A stretch of DNA of 64,000 bases. Origin: Alentia gelatinosa. Lineage: Eukaryota; Annelida; Polychaeta; Phyllodocida; Polynoidae. The translations under genes and the position numbers were made by a program. Position 1 is the first letter of the stretch. Each line of letters opens with the position of its first letter. Location: NCBI GenBank assembly GCA_950022655.1, contig OX465579.1:41643950-41707949 (forward strand). Reading direction: 5' to 3'. Under the pieces are notes generated by a model that saw nothing but the letters and a program-made list of their open reading frames with translations, made no database searches and had not been told where the DNA came from. Positions 54,150 to 64,000 of the stretch are shown here, in pieces.

Positions 54150-54465
54150 ATGACCACAGGCATTGATCATCTTAACAATTTAAAGGGACTTTGTATCACT
54201 CACCTCAACTGCCAGAGTCTTTGTAACAAATTTGATGAGGTATTCCACGCCCTTTCTAGAGCTGATATAGCCACCTTTAGCGAAACATGGTTTAATTCCA
54301 ACTACACAGAGGATATGATATCATGGGAAAATAGAAAAGTTTATCGGATAGATCGAGAAAACAAAATGGGGGGGGGGGGGGAGTGGCCTGTTATATAAAG
54401 AATAGCTTAGCCAAATATGCCACACAGAGTCTGAGAGAGTTGTGACTGGTACTGAGTCCTGCTCC
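54150..54465 (+). pseudogene. non-LTR retrotransposon endonuclease fragment
   Basis: The frame reads GLCITHLNCQSLCNKFDEVF, then ADIATFSETWFNSNYTED, the start of an APE-type endonuclease domain (N of the LN-Q-S motif, and the SETW Glu that binds metal). The frame runs into a G13 tract at 54367-54379, after which the next frame continues GVACYIKNSLAKYATQS to a stop. The expected sequence there has a few glycines, so the G run has expanded and broken the frame. The rest of the element is absent. Confidence 0.8.
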
Positions 54466-54581
54466 AGTTTATACTGGAGAGGGGGGGGGGCAATTCACAA
54501 CTCAAATCAATCATAGTCTAACAGAATTTCAGATTTTTCTGGAGAGTATATATGCACTTACAATCGCGGATAAAAAGGTGG

Positions 54582-54690
54582 GGGGGGGGGGGGGGGCCGG
54601 TCGCGCCTGGGGACCGGTAACGCTCGGGGGCCGGAACAGCCTAGAGGCCGGTAACGCTCGGGGCCCGGGACAGCTTAGAGGCCGGTAAGA
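54582..54690. repeat. poly-G tract and GGCCGGTAACGCTCGGGG minisatellite
   Basis: After a G-run (54582-54597), units containing GGGGCCGGAACAGCCTAGA and GGCCGGTAACGCTCGGGG alternate about 2.5 times, strikingly GC-rich against its surroundings. Confidence 0.75.
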
Positions 54691-55098
54691 CTAGGAATCA
54701 CCTATACTATAGGCTAGAGTATAATTTATGTTAAACCAGTACATTTACACCATCTCCCTGTCAGGCCCGACAGCCTCGTCAGAGCGTCGCCATATCTTGA
54801 CAGCTATTTTCTAGTTTGCCTTAAGTCATTGGGATTGCGAAATGTAAGTCGACTTGGCTGTTTGGAAGTTGTCAGGTAAAGTTTTTAGTTCTGTAAAAAA
54901 AATCCACCACTGCGGTCCCGGCAACCCCCCGGGGTTTATGACTGCCGGGATTCACCTTAAGTCAACAGGTTCTGTGATCGTAAGTCAACAGACTTTGGTT
55001 AGAGATTTCTCACAGAGGCTGTTGACTTAGGGCCTGTCCTAGCAGGAAGACAGACGACTTATGGCGATAGTAAGCACGCCATGGGGTAATGAAGCCGG

Positions 55099-56671
55099 TT
55101 GTCTCATTCCACTTTGAGCAGCAGAAGAGCGCACATCTCACCACTCACAACCTGGTCCACGAAAATGCCCCCAAAGAAGCAGAAGTGCAAAAAGGCTCCT
55201 ACTACTGCTACTAGGCTACTACTACTACTGCTGAAATATATGTTGCACCTGCTTTTGCACCAGATACACCTGCTGCTGTTGAGTCCATTGTACGCCATCA
55301 TGATTTGGAATCAGAAGACCAGGAAATGGCACAACAGCAAGACTCATCGGAGGCAGATGAGGCACTACCCCAACAACGTCCACATTGCCTCTGAGAACCA
55401 CACATTAATGCAAACTTCTCCCAAGATGAAAAAGAAGAAGTTATCAAGTAGCTCCAGTATCCTAAACTATTTCAAAGGTCTGGCCAGCTTCCGCACGTCT
55501 CCCTGAAAGACCGGCTGTGGACAGAGAAGGTATGATCCATGGGTCAGACACCACAAGAACTTAAAACCTGGTATGACAGCATGCAGACAAAGCTGGGTAA
55601 AATCCGCAAGCTGGTGTCCAAGCCTGGCCAGGGTGTGGAAATCCTGACAGTGACTGAAGGTTGGACCTGGTCCAGATTCCAATTCCTGGTTCCACACATC
55701 ATCATGCTGACAAGTCAGTGGTACCTCATCATCCAGTGCCAGTGTTCTGGGCCCATTGTCTTCTGCTGTACGACAGCCACATCACTATCAGTGACATCGA
55801 CTGCTGCGGGGGCTATATTCATGAATCCTGCCATATTCATGAATCTGCTCTAGACAGTCATCAAAGAAGCCATGAAGCCCAAGGCCCCAGTTCATGGTCC
55901 GACTTCTGCCTTCATGGGGTACATTGACAATATGCTGAACAGACCACAAGAACACTGCCAGTTTGAGGTGGAGCGGCGTATCGTCAATGTTCTTCAGGAA
56001 TGTCAGATGAGCCACAGCCGGGAGTTGGCAGCAGTGAGACTAGCAGGCCCAGTCGATTATGTTAAACCACGACGACCGTGGCCGTGGTTAAGGGAAATGC
56101 AGCAGCAGCAGTCTCAGCAGCAGCAGTCTCAGCAGTTTACATGTCAGTGGCAACCACGTCCATCACAGTGGCCTGCACAGGTTACGTCCCAGCCCAGCTT
56201 GTGGCACTCCCAAGAGAGGAGGGTGTCCAGCAGTAGTTCCCCAGTATGGACATTGCCTGTCCACAGCCACCAACTGCTCCCACATCCTGCCTGCCATCCA
56301 CACCCACACAACAGCAGTCTGCCTCCACCAATCCGCAGGTGTCTACAACCACACAGGGGCGATCATCAGCATCGTTCACCCAGCTGGTTGGATCCTTGTC
56401 TATTTGGATCTAGCGTTGTCCAAAGCAATTTGACCAGCCCCTTAGTACTCACAGCGACTTTGGGCATGCATACCACACCCCAACCAGAAGGGAGAGCAAT
56501 GCCACTGGTAAATGAACTGTGAAAACGACTATGAACTTTTCATAGTTACCTTTACATTTTTGATGTGCCTTTGTTGCCTTGTGAAAGTGATACACATGTG
56601 ATTATTATTTATTGCCACTGATGCTGATGGTACTCACTGATGCTGATGCTTCTATGTTTTCTGATAATAAA
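55099..56671 (+). pseudogene. MADF/Myb-like transposon ORF relic
   Basis: Fragments in shifting frames spell a MADF-type (Myb/SANT-like) DNA-binding domain: FSQDEKEEVIK, LKDRLWTEKV, TPQELKTWYDSMQTKLGKIR and TVTEGWTWSRFQFLVPHI. A later frame (55872-56522) gives a Gln-rich tail with FEVERRIVNVLQECQM. Stops and frameshifts between the parts show it is dead. AATAAA at 56666-56671 may be its poly-A signal. Such proteins are the second ORF of Harbinger-type transposons, and nonautonomous elements with Harbinger-like ends occur in this window. Confidence 0.65.
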
Positions 56672-57584
56672 CTTCTAAACTGAAGTTCACTCTCATTGTT
56701 TTCCCTTATAGAAGTTAGCATAGTAATGACTGTAAAAATTAATGACTGCTCAAATACTTATCTCTAACTTGGAAACGAATTAACATAGAATCGAAACGAA
56801 TAAATTAGAATGACAACAAATGAACTTAGACATTTTCGGCCAGCTGGAGAGCAGGGGCTGGTCAGGAGCATGGTTGAGAGGCCAGCCTAGCATTAAAAAA
56901 CGCCTAGTTGGTGGAATACACGCTTAACAGCTTACTCCCTATAAAGTTGCCCTTCTTCAACTGGCTTACTTTAGCCCTTGGCACGACAGAGGTTAGAGTA
57001 ATGTTCTCACCTTATTCAATTGCGTTAGCTCAATCGTATTAGGTTATTTTGTAATCCACCCACAAAGCAGACAACCTCATTGTTGTTTTTTTATTATTAT
57101 CTATTTGGCATTCGTAAGACATCTAGATAGATATCTTTAATTATTCAATAAAAAAGATCTTTATTTTGCAGTGTGGGCCATAGGAACACTCGGAGCCTGC
57201 CAATCTATAGTTATGTCCCAGTGTTCTCCATCTGAATCGGATTCCTGGCAAACTGCCAAACAATCAGAATCTCCTAGGATTCTTGACTGTTTTTGATTGC
57301 TTCACTTCAATGAAGAGCACCTCTAAAATGGACATGGGCATAAGTGCTGTAATTCAGACTCAAGAGCACTGCACATACACAAAATGCTATTGGTAAGTGT
57401 GTAGCCTAGAAAGTGTAAATCTCAATACGGAATGTACACAACAAACTTTCAATGGGTGGTTCAACCAGGTCAACCCACAGGTCCACATGACGTCATCCGT
57501 CGCCTTGGTTTTTTGCTAATTGCACGTCTCACGTACTATATCTACCATCTTGCACAGTAGGAAACTTTAAGTTTCCTGATGTGT

Positions 57585-57783
57585 AATTTCATCGTATAAA
57601 TAGACAATAATCGATGGTTTTGTGGACAGGCGGCCGTAAACCACGAGAGGTTGACGCGTAGTAATACACGAGCGCTAGCGATTGTATTACGAGGTCAACC
57701 GCGAGTGGTTTACAGAGCCGCTTGTCCACAAAATCATCGTTTGTTGCATTTATTATCCATCTTTTCGAATAAATTAAACCCAT
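57585..57783. repeat. foldback family D, copy 2
   Basis: The arms GGTTTTGTGGACAGGCGGCCGTAAACCAC and GTGGTTTACAGAGCCGCTTGTCCACAAAATC surround a GAGGTTGAC / GTCAACC stem. The outer flanks match copy 1 (15436-15585) in reverse orientation (ATAAATAGACAATAATCGATGG, and TTATTATCCATCTTTTCGAAT). Confidence 0.82.
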
Positions 57784-57840
57784 TAGTTGCCATATTGACG
57801 AATATAACAACAGGAACTATTTCTTTGCGGGACTATTTTT

Positions 57841-57905
57841 CCCGTATACCATGGTTTTGAGGCCGTATACCACAGGTTTGAATCCGTATACCACAGTTAT
57901 GGTAT
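57841..57905 (+). repeat. 22-bp repeat CCGTATACCAC, three units
   Basis: CCGTATACCATGG, CCGTATACCACAGG and CCGTATACCACAG recur at about 22-bp spacing immediately after foldback D copy 2. Confidence 0.7.
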
Positions 57906-58625
57906 ACGACAGGTTTTATACAATGGGTCGTGGTTTACTGAGTGCCTATACATTATCAATGGGGCCTTTGTATACGATGGATGATAAAAGACAATGCAGG
58001 CGTATGTATACACAAGATATTGGTGGTCGTATTCCAGTCACTTTCTGCCAGAGTACTGAAGAAACCCTTATTTACCCGTATTTACACCACTGTCTGATTA
58101 TTCTGATCTCTGCATATGGGGGACACCATTGGGTGTGTTTTGTCATTTGCCCTTTGTCAGTCCATGCAAACCCCAATCTTATGTGCGCAGTTTTGTTTGT
58201 AAAATCTGTCTAAACCCCGACTGGATATAACTTTATTAATTATATATGATAAACCTATCATTCTTTTTTGGGTTTTTTTGACAGTTTTTAGCTAATTTTT
58301 GCATTCAAAACTCCATAGTTTTGTAGGCCTCAATTTATATAACACAAGCTTTCATTGGATTGATTGATCGATCGATCAATCGACTGATATTGATACATAG
58401 ATATGGTGTTATGACGGGTGACTTGGTGGGCTACCAGGTGGTGGTTGCAGAGGCTGAATATATAAAAGACCACATGAATGTTGGTGTATGTAGTCTGTTC
58501 GCTGATAAGATGTATATGTGGGACAGGGGGTAAACCTTTATAATTTAACTATTATATTGATGCAAAGTATAAACCAGGCGCAAAATATGGACATTACACG
58601 GCTGTATACAGCACAGGAACATGCT

Positions 58626-58902
58626 TTATCCTACCCCTAATAAAAACGTCATAGGCTTAACATTGGTTGACTGTATTCGGGCGAGCGTGCAGTAAAGTGT
58701 TGTTTATTGCACGAGGTAGCAAATGAATGAATGGAGACTGGGTAGGATGAATACTAAACTGAACTCGAGTTAGTAGTCTTAGTGTGTATCACACTCAGGT
58801 CAGGTCTGCTTCTCGCTACACCCGGCTATAGCCCTGTACAGTAATTTGTGACCTGCCCGTCATGCAATACACAACAACACTACTACCTCGCGTTGAGTTT
58901 CT
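58626..58902. mobile_element. composite foldback family, variant A copy 3
   Basis: The cassette is TTATCCTACCCC (58626-58637) to GGGTAGGAT (58740-58748) with ATAGGCTTAACATTGG inside. It is followed by an imperfect hairpin 58753-58902 (AAACTGAACTCGAG-TAGTAGT against ACTACTACCTCGCGTTGAGTTT). Copy 4 starts only about 5 bp later. Confidence 0.72.
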
Positions 58903-58907
58903 ACTTA

Positions 58908-59205
58908 TTATTCTACCCCTAATATAAAATCCCATAGGCTTAATATTGAGTTTCCGTATGCCACGCTGACTGGCATACAGAGTTAATATGCCACTAGTGG
59001 CATACAGAATTTTTATCACATGATATTCCAAAATCGAGGAGACGGGGTAGGATAAAATCAAAACCTGATTTGTTTTAATCTTTGCCACCGCATGCCACTC
59101 CTGTAGTTTTGGCTCCGGACTTCACTAGGCTTTGCCTCATGAAGTCACTGCCAAACCTCCAGTCATGGCATACAGTGGCCAATATAAAACTCATACTGTT
59201 TTACA
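58908..59205. mobile_element. composite foldback family, variant A copy 4
   Basis: The cassette is TTATTCTACCCC (58908-58919) to GGGGTAGGATA (59044-59054) with AAAATCCCATAGGCTTAATATTG inside. The hairpin after it (59059-59205) is related to that of copy 2: CCACTCCTGTAGTTTTGGCTCC and CCAAACCTCCAGTCATGGCAT. Confidence 0.8.
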
Positions 59206-59489
59206 ATAGTATACACCGGCGGACAATATAGGCGTCGCTAAACGAAAAGATAAGAAAACGCAGGTTATAATGGCAGATTTAACAAGATGGATACATGAAT
59301 AAACTCAGAATTTCGTCCTGTGTTGTGTAATAAAAACTGACATTCCTGATCTGCAAAGTAGCATTTTGTTGTATTGAATGTTAAGCATTATCTACCTGCT
59401 TCACGTCATTAGGATCACTTGAGTTAAGCACATTGTATTATCATATACCAGTGGTAGTATATCCTACATATATGGCCCACTCCTACCCG

Positions 59490-59552
59490 TGTCATACTTA
59501 TATCCGTATGACACCTAGGTGACGTACAGGGTATGGATGTGGCATACGGGGC
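59490..59552. repeat. small CCGTATGACAC foldback
   Basis: CCCGTGTCATACTTATATCCGTATG is partly mirrored by GTATGGATGTGGCATACGGG. The CGTATGCC-type words also occur in the stems of the composite elements nearby. Confidence 0.5.
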
Positions 59553-59621
59553 GAAATCCAAAAACTCACCCAGAAGCAAAGTTTAAATTTGGATATTTTA
59601 AGGTATATAATAATATGAAAG

Positions 59622-59756
59622 CAGGTATACTGTGTCTGTACGTGATAAATACTTGGTAAAATCGACGATAAAACGAACCTCTGCCTCCGGCATCTGTTCG
59701 TTTTATCGTCAATTTTACCGCATATTTATCATGTACAGCCACAGTAACCCTGTTTC
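59622..59756. repeat. foldback element with TAAAATCGACGATAAAACGAAC arms
   Basis: CAGGTATACTGTGTCTGTACGTGATAAATA and the GGTAAAATCGACGATAAAACGA block are mirrored by TCGTTTTATCGTCAATTTTACC and TATTTATCATGTACAGCCACAGTAACCCTG. The centre is CTCTGCCTCCGGCA near 59685-59692. Confidence 0.8.
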
Positions 59757-61502
59757 CGTATAATACGTTGCAGTGAGGAGAACGTTTGGAAGTTGTGTGA
59801 CTCCATCAGGAGTGAATCATCTCACCTCTTGGGATGTTGTTTTGCTGTATTCCTCTCCAACCATCAACGCACTGTGAGTATCCCAACTGATATTACCTAA
59901 TATCACTCAACAATGCTCAAAGATATTTAAGTTTGAAAGTTTGTAGGTATCTGAATTGACAATAGATGAAATGTGAAAAAAGTGAAACAATCTTTGTTTT
60001 CCCTTAATCATTCATATTTGGACACTTTGTTTTATGACCCCTTAACCTTTCCATTAGTGTAAATTTTAATGTAGGTTGCCGTAGAACTTGGTAAGATAGG
60101 TTGAAAAGTTATTTTCTGGAATTGAATAGATTATTTACTCTGTCAATATGCCCGAAAGCATTTCATATTCTTTTTTTTATAGAAAATCCACAGCCTTTAC
60201 AGAGACCTGATGTTTTTAAATCTGTATTCTAGGTACCAATATGGAAGCAGAAAGCCGCCAATCCACCTAATAAATATGTTATCTGGGTAAGATTCCTCGT
60301 TCCATTCCATATTCACATTCGTTCAGTTCCATTTTATAGTAATATTGAAAATGTTTGTAGGGTATTATTTCATCGATGAGGGTATTCTAATCATATGTAG
60401 CTTATGTCTTTTGACATTGTCGTTTATATTTTTGGTTTGTGATATAACTTATTCTGTGGTTTCACTATACAACTATGTAAGTCTATAACTTGTTACTGGT
60501 CAGCTGGATATCAACGGAGATGTAGCACTCGTCAGGTACCAGTAGTGACAAACTCGTAAAACCACTCTGCAAAAGCTCATGCTTAGGTCCCGTTTTGAGG
60601 CCCGAACTAGGAGGATTTTACAATATATGTAAACAAGTTCCTGATGAAGGCAGTAGCCGAAACTAGTTGGACGACACCCCAAAAGTAAAACATTAAACCA
60701 AATGTAACACTGTTTGTAAAATAAAAACTGGGAAAACAGGACAACTATTGGGTATTCTTGGTTAGTGGCCATAACCATCACAACATATAAACAAGTTCAA
60801 CATTTCCCCTGAAAAGCATTTCAGTCCATTTGTAAACTAAGTGGATTTTGAAGCTTCCTACACAGAGTTTGTACGTGAATTTACCAAGTTTTTGTTCGGC
60901 CCATTTGTAACCAGGTCAAGTAGGCCCCAAACATGGTTGATACGCAGAGGGAAAGGCCAAAGAGCAAACATGGTCGCCTAAGCTCAGGGCTGAAAAGCCA
61001 AATTCCCCTACCAATAAGGTATCAAACCAGCCAGAAACATAATAATGTCCATTAAGACCGCCTGTCAAAGTGACTCAGACTAGAACAAAAATTTAGAGTG
61101 TGGTAAAATCCCTCAGGAGGAAGACTGCAATGATGTCACTGATGCATATCATGATGGCCAGTGTGATATTAACAGTGCAGATAATAAATGGCCCCGAAGT
61201 CTCAGACCAATACACCAATCGCTGCAAGTGCCAAAGTTGAACAAAATCATCAACATGGTGTTGTCTCGATAGTCCATACAAATGGATAAGTCTCCAAACC
61301 ACATTTGACATGATACATAAAGGGGCACTCGTGGGATCGTTAGACCTGTTAGATGCTTGCAACTCTATCCTTGTGTGTGATGAAGATAGGAAGTCTGCTG
61401 GGGTGAACAGCAATTATCAATCTGTTCGCCCTCATGGTCGCCTCGCCTCCTCGTGGTGCAGACTGGATATGCTTGCACGCAGGCATAACAAAAGCGACCA
61501 GG

Positions 61503-62515
61503 GTTGGGAGTTAGCTCAGTGGTAAAGAGCACTGGGGGCTGTTTCACTAAGAGGGTAAGCTGTCATAGTGAGACCACAGTGATAGTTTGCGTTTCATGAG
61601 AAGGTGCAGTCAAGCATGAACGTGAGTCAGGTAAGGAGTGAGACCAACAGTGAGAGAATACGTTTCACTAGAAAATTAGGTCTCACTGTCCCTATCACTG
61701 TTGAGGCACTATTAGTGACAGGGTAGACCATGTCACTGTTGGGTTTAGAGCTTTTTTTATGTCAGAGTAAGGCATACTTTCACCCACTTTCCGTAAGAGT
61801 TAGGCAATGAGACAAAAAGAACAGCCGAAACTCTGCCACACTACGGAGGAAGTGAAAAAGAACAGCGACCAACGCTAACGCACAGAGGGAGTGAAAAATT
61901 CAAACGCCGATAACTTCGGAGCGGTACGACCGTTCTTCTTCATATTTGGTACGATTATAGGTTATATGTACCCCTTACTAGTGTTAAAATCTCATCGCTT
62001 AATTCCTATGGGAAGCATGGGAAATCCTCTATATACACACAGTGAGGTTTGACAGCACAGAGGGGCCCTGTGCTTACTAAGTGCACTATGCTGTAAAATA
62101 TGCCAACAGTGAGAGTTGGTGCCACATCAACAGTAAGAGCACTGATGAAACGGGATCTTGTCATTGTCACTGTTGGTATCGCTGTTGCTGGCACTGTTAC
62201 AGTCCTAGCTCTCATTTTTACCATCCCACTAGTGAAATGGCCCCCTGGACTTGTAATCCCAAGGTTGTTGGACGTTGTTGATTTGAGTCCCACTGCAGCC
62301 ACTTTTCTCTTTCACCCCCAGCAGTGGTAGATTTACTGCTATACCAAAGGCCAATCCTTCTCATACCATGTCTATGTGGTGTGGGAAGTAAAAGAACTCT
62401 CACCTTGGTAAATGTGTAGGGGTGGGATTTTTACCAACATTCATCTTATAGATTCGGTCTAGCCCAAAGTAAGTCTAATTGAACAAATTGGACGTTAAAC
62501 TACCCAAACAAACAA
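61503..62515 (+). mobile_element. tRNA-derived SINE, copy 2, split by a DNA transposon
   Basis: The head GGGAGTTAGCTCAGTGGTAAAG is at 61503-61534. After a 710-bp insert, the body resumes at about 62245 (CTGGACTTGTAATCCC, TTGAGTCCCACTGCAGCC) and runs to TTGGACGTTAAACTAC and an (AAAC)n tail. Outside the insert it aligns with copy 1 at 23940-24230. Confidence 0.85.
61535..62244 (+). mobile_element. Harbinger-like nonautonomous element F2
   Basis: The inverted ends are GGGGCTGTTTCACTAAG and CACTAGTGAAATGGCCCC, flanked by CTG at 61532-61534 and 62245-62247. The interior has TGTCACTGTT-type repeats and TCTTCATATTTGGTACG, related to F1 at 29264-29919. It has no transposase ORF. Confidence 0.85.
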
Positions 62516-63497
62516 ACAAACCTCAGGTTTGAGTGGAAGGGACAGTTTTATAAATATACATGTCTACCTAATGGTCTGGCTGAGACAGTTCACCAATTTG
62601 TTGAAAGCGGCTTTTGCCCAATTGCAGAAACGAGAACACACAGTTTTGGGGTGTACTGATGATACCTTCATTATGGCTGAAACAGTGCAATAGTGTCATG
62701 ATAGCATTAAAGCACCCCTGTCATTATAGATGGTGTTCCACCGGATAGGCGTTGAACAGACGTCCAGCAGGCCTCCTAGCCGGGCCCTTAGGCTGGCACT
62801 GCCAACAGCCTAGCTGAAAGTGTATAAATTGTCAGAGCTCATGCACTGACTCATCCTTTACTAGCCAGCCAGCGACTGCACTGTGACCACACTGCACCCG
62901 TACACCAACCTAACACGTGCTTCCACTCAGTTGGGCACCTGTTGGGCCTATCACGCCGATTGGTGGAAGTTGGCCACATTATTATACTAGGCGAATTCCC
63001 CCTTCATTCAAGGGGATCGATCAAAATCGATTTGGCTGAACTAGGCCATTTTGGTATCTGTACGGCGATGGTAGCTCATCAGATATCTACTGAATGCTAC
63101 AGTAAACCAACTAATGAACGTAAATAAAGATGAAAGTCGATGTTATGAATTTATATAGCACACTCTGGTGCTACAATGTGGTCCAAACTTTCGAAACCAT
63201 CGAAACGTTCAGCCAGGGATCACAGGTTTACAGCTCGCGGGCAAAAGCTAATCAATCACCTTTTGCTGGTGATGCCTTGTAGGCGGCACTATATAAACGT
63301 GTGTAGACAGGCAGTCATAGATTCAACACCGGCCTTGAGATCTGCTCAGATTTGAAAAAAAGGATTGAACATGGTGAAGCCCATCTCAGGAAACTGGATT
63401 CAGTCTTTGAGAGAGGAGGGGAGGGAGACTATGAGAGGTCCAGGAGTTTCTGTTAGGGAGGTCTGGAGGATATTGACTTGTTGGTCAAAAACATCAG

Positions 63498-63795
63498 GGG
63501 TCTGTTTTTCAGTCGTGATCATTTGTGGTAGTGACCAGTTAGTGACTGTTTGGAGACCATTGGGTTCCAGAGACAAATGGTCATAACATTTGCGATCATT
63601 TTGAGGGGTAAAGGTCTTGGTCACTGTTTTCTGTTCTAGAGTTGTGACCATTTGGTGACCATTTTGCCCAAATGGTCTCCCAAACAGTGACAGGGTCAGA
63701 CATGTCTTACATGTATGATACTCTTTTGGTCTCTCAAACAGTCATTCTTTTTCAATCACAAGTAATAAAGATGTCGCTGTTTGAAAAACAGGACC
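63498..63795 (+). mobile_element. Harbinger-like nonautonomous element F3
   Basis: The ends GGGTCTGTTTTTCAGTCG and CGCTGTTTGAAAAACAGGACC pair over about 13 bp with two mismatches and are flanked by CAG at 63495-63497 and 63796-63798. Inside, GTGACCATTTGG units are repeated in both orientations. It is 298 bp, the shortest of the three. Confidence 0.75.
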
Positions 63796-63824
63796 CAGGA
63801 TTAAAATGTATTAGAGTACAATAA

Positions 63825-64000
63825 CTGTATCTCACGTTAACCACAGACGCATTCAACGTAGGCTGGGGAGCAGTCTGGGATGATGGAGAAATGACAAAGG
63901 GAAGTTGGGCATTACATGAACAAGAATTATATATTAATGTAAAAGAAATTCTTGTGGTGGCCTTTGGACTAAAATGCTTTGCAAAGCCACTGAATGATAC
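63825..64000 (+). pseudogene. RNase H-like fragment of a retrotransposon, cut by the window edge
   Basis: From just after a stop (63822-63824) the frame reads LYLTLTTDAFNVGWGAVWDD, then KGSWALHEQELYINVKEIL and VVAFGLKCFAKPLND, still open at 64000. TDAFNVGWGA and the conserved Glu in the INVKE segment match the RNase H domain that follows reverse transcriptase in DIRS-like and Ty3-like elements. The upstream reverse transcriptase is missing within the window, so this is probably a truncated copy, but the continuation is unseen. Confidence 0.65.

Larger units (their letters stand above)
52840..64000. other. gene-poor, transposon-rich tract
   Basis: No host exon chain was found upstream of THOP1. 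Recognisable material is all mobile or repetitive and is listed separately. 52900-53950, 56700-57550, 58000-58600, 59800-61480 and 62530-63480 hold nothing I can name. Confidence 0.5.

Noticed and set aside
58355..58385. Short GATTGATCGATCGATCAATC palindrome.
   Set aside because: It is a simple low-complexity run too short to interpret.
60520..60790. A CTGATGAAGGCAGTAGCCGAAAC segment resembling sequences near the ends of some retroelements.
   Set aside because: The match is to a short remembered motif only; no boundaries, duplication or coding sequence were found.

Overview
This is a eukaryotic nuclear window, almost certainly from a marine invertebrate animal. The genes have many short exons with GT-AG introns, intergenic DNA is AT-rich, and a tRNA-derived SINE ends in TTGGACGTTAAAC, a tail type I associate with lophotrochozoan (mollusc/brachiopod-like) genomes. 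I cannot fix the phylum: a lophotrochozoan is favoured, but amphioxus or a hemichordate is not excluded.

Three host genes can be rebuilt exon by exon with phases that close in frame. (1) Minus strand, 8809-19251: a ten-exon, 433-residue SHIPPO/PGPG-repeat protein matching lymphocyte expansion molecule (LEXM, also CIMAP2), a ciliary/flagellar microtubule-associated protein; an RFX X-box-like motif lies about 300 bp upstream. (2) Plus strand, about 23159-34186: a ten-exon gene whose predicted product joins a divergent homeodomain, an HMG-box-like domain and a C-terminal chromodomain. I do not recognise this architecture, and it is the most interesting gene here. (3) Minus strand, 38655-52839: a sixteen-exon, 757-residue M3 zinc oligopeptidase (thimet oligopeptidase/neurolysin) with an intact HEFGH motif and an arginine-rich N-terminal extension.

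Region by region: 1-8808 lies 3' of LEXM and is mostly anonymous, with foldback DNA and one unexplained coding-like ORF. 8809-19251 is LEXM, whose introns carry several foldback elements. 19252-23158 is intergenic, with a nested transposon pair and a CCCT microsatellite. 23159-34186 is the homeodomain/HMG/chromodomain gene; its last intron holds a large inverted minisatellite with nested insertions. 34187-38654 is intergenic and featureless to me. 38655-52839 is the oligopeptidase. 52840-64000 is a transposon-rich tract with a LINE endonuclease remnant, a MADF/Myb-like transposon ORF relic, composite foldbacks, a SINE interrupted by a DNA transposon, and an RNase H-like fragment at the edge.

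The mobile fraction is unusually legible. There are two copies of a MITE with perfect 8-bp target duplications, two of another with 6-bp duplications, three elements with Harbinger-like GGNNC...GTTTC ends flanked by CAG or CTG, and a family of composite elements in which a constant cassette (TTATCCTACCCC...GGGGTAGGATAA or TTATCTCACCC...GGGGTGAGATAA) sits beside a hairpin whose sequence differs in each copy. The genes are unrelated in function; I see no operon-like organisation.
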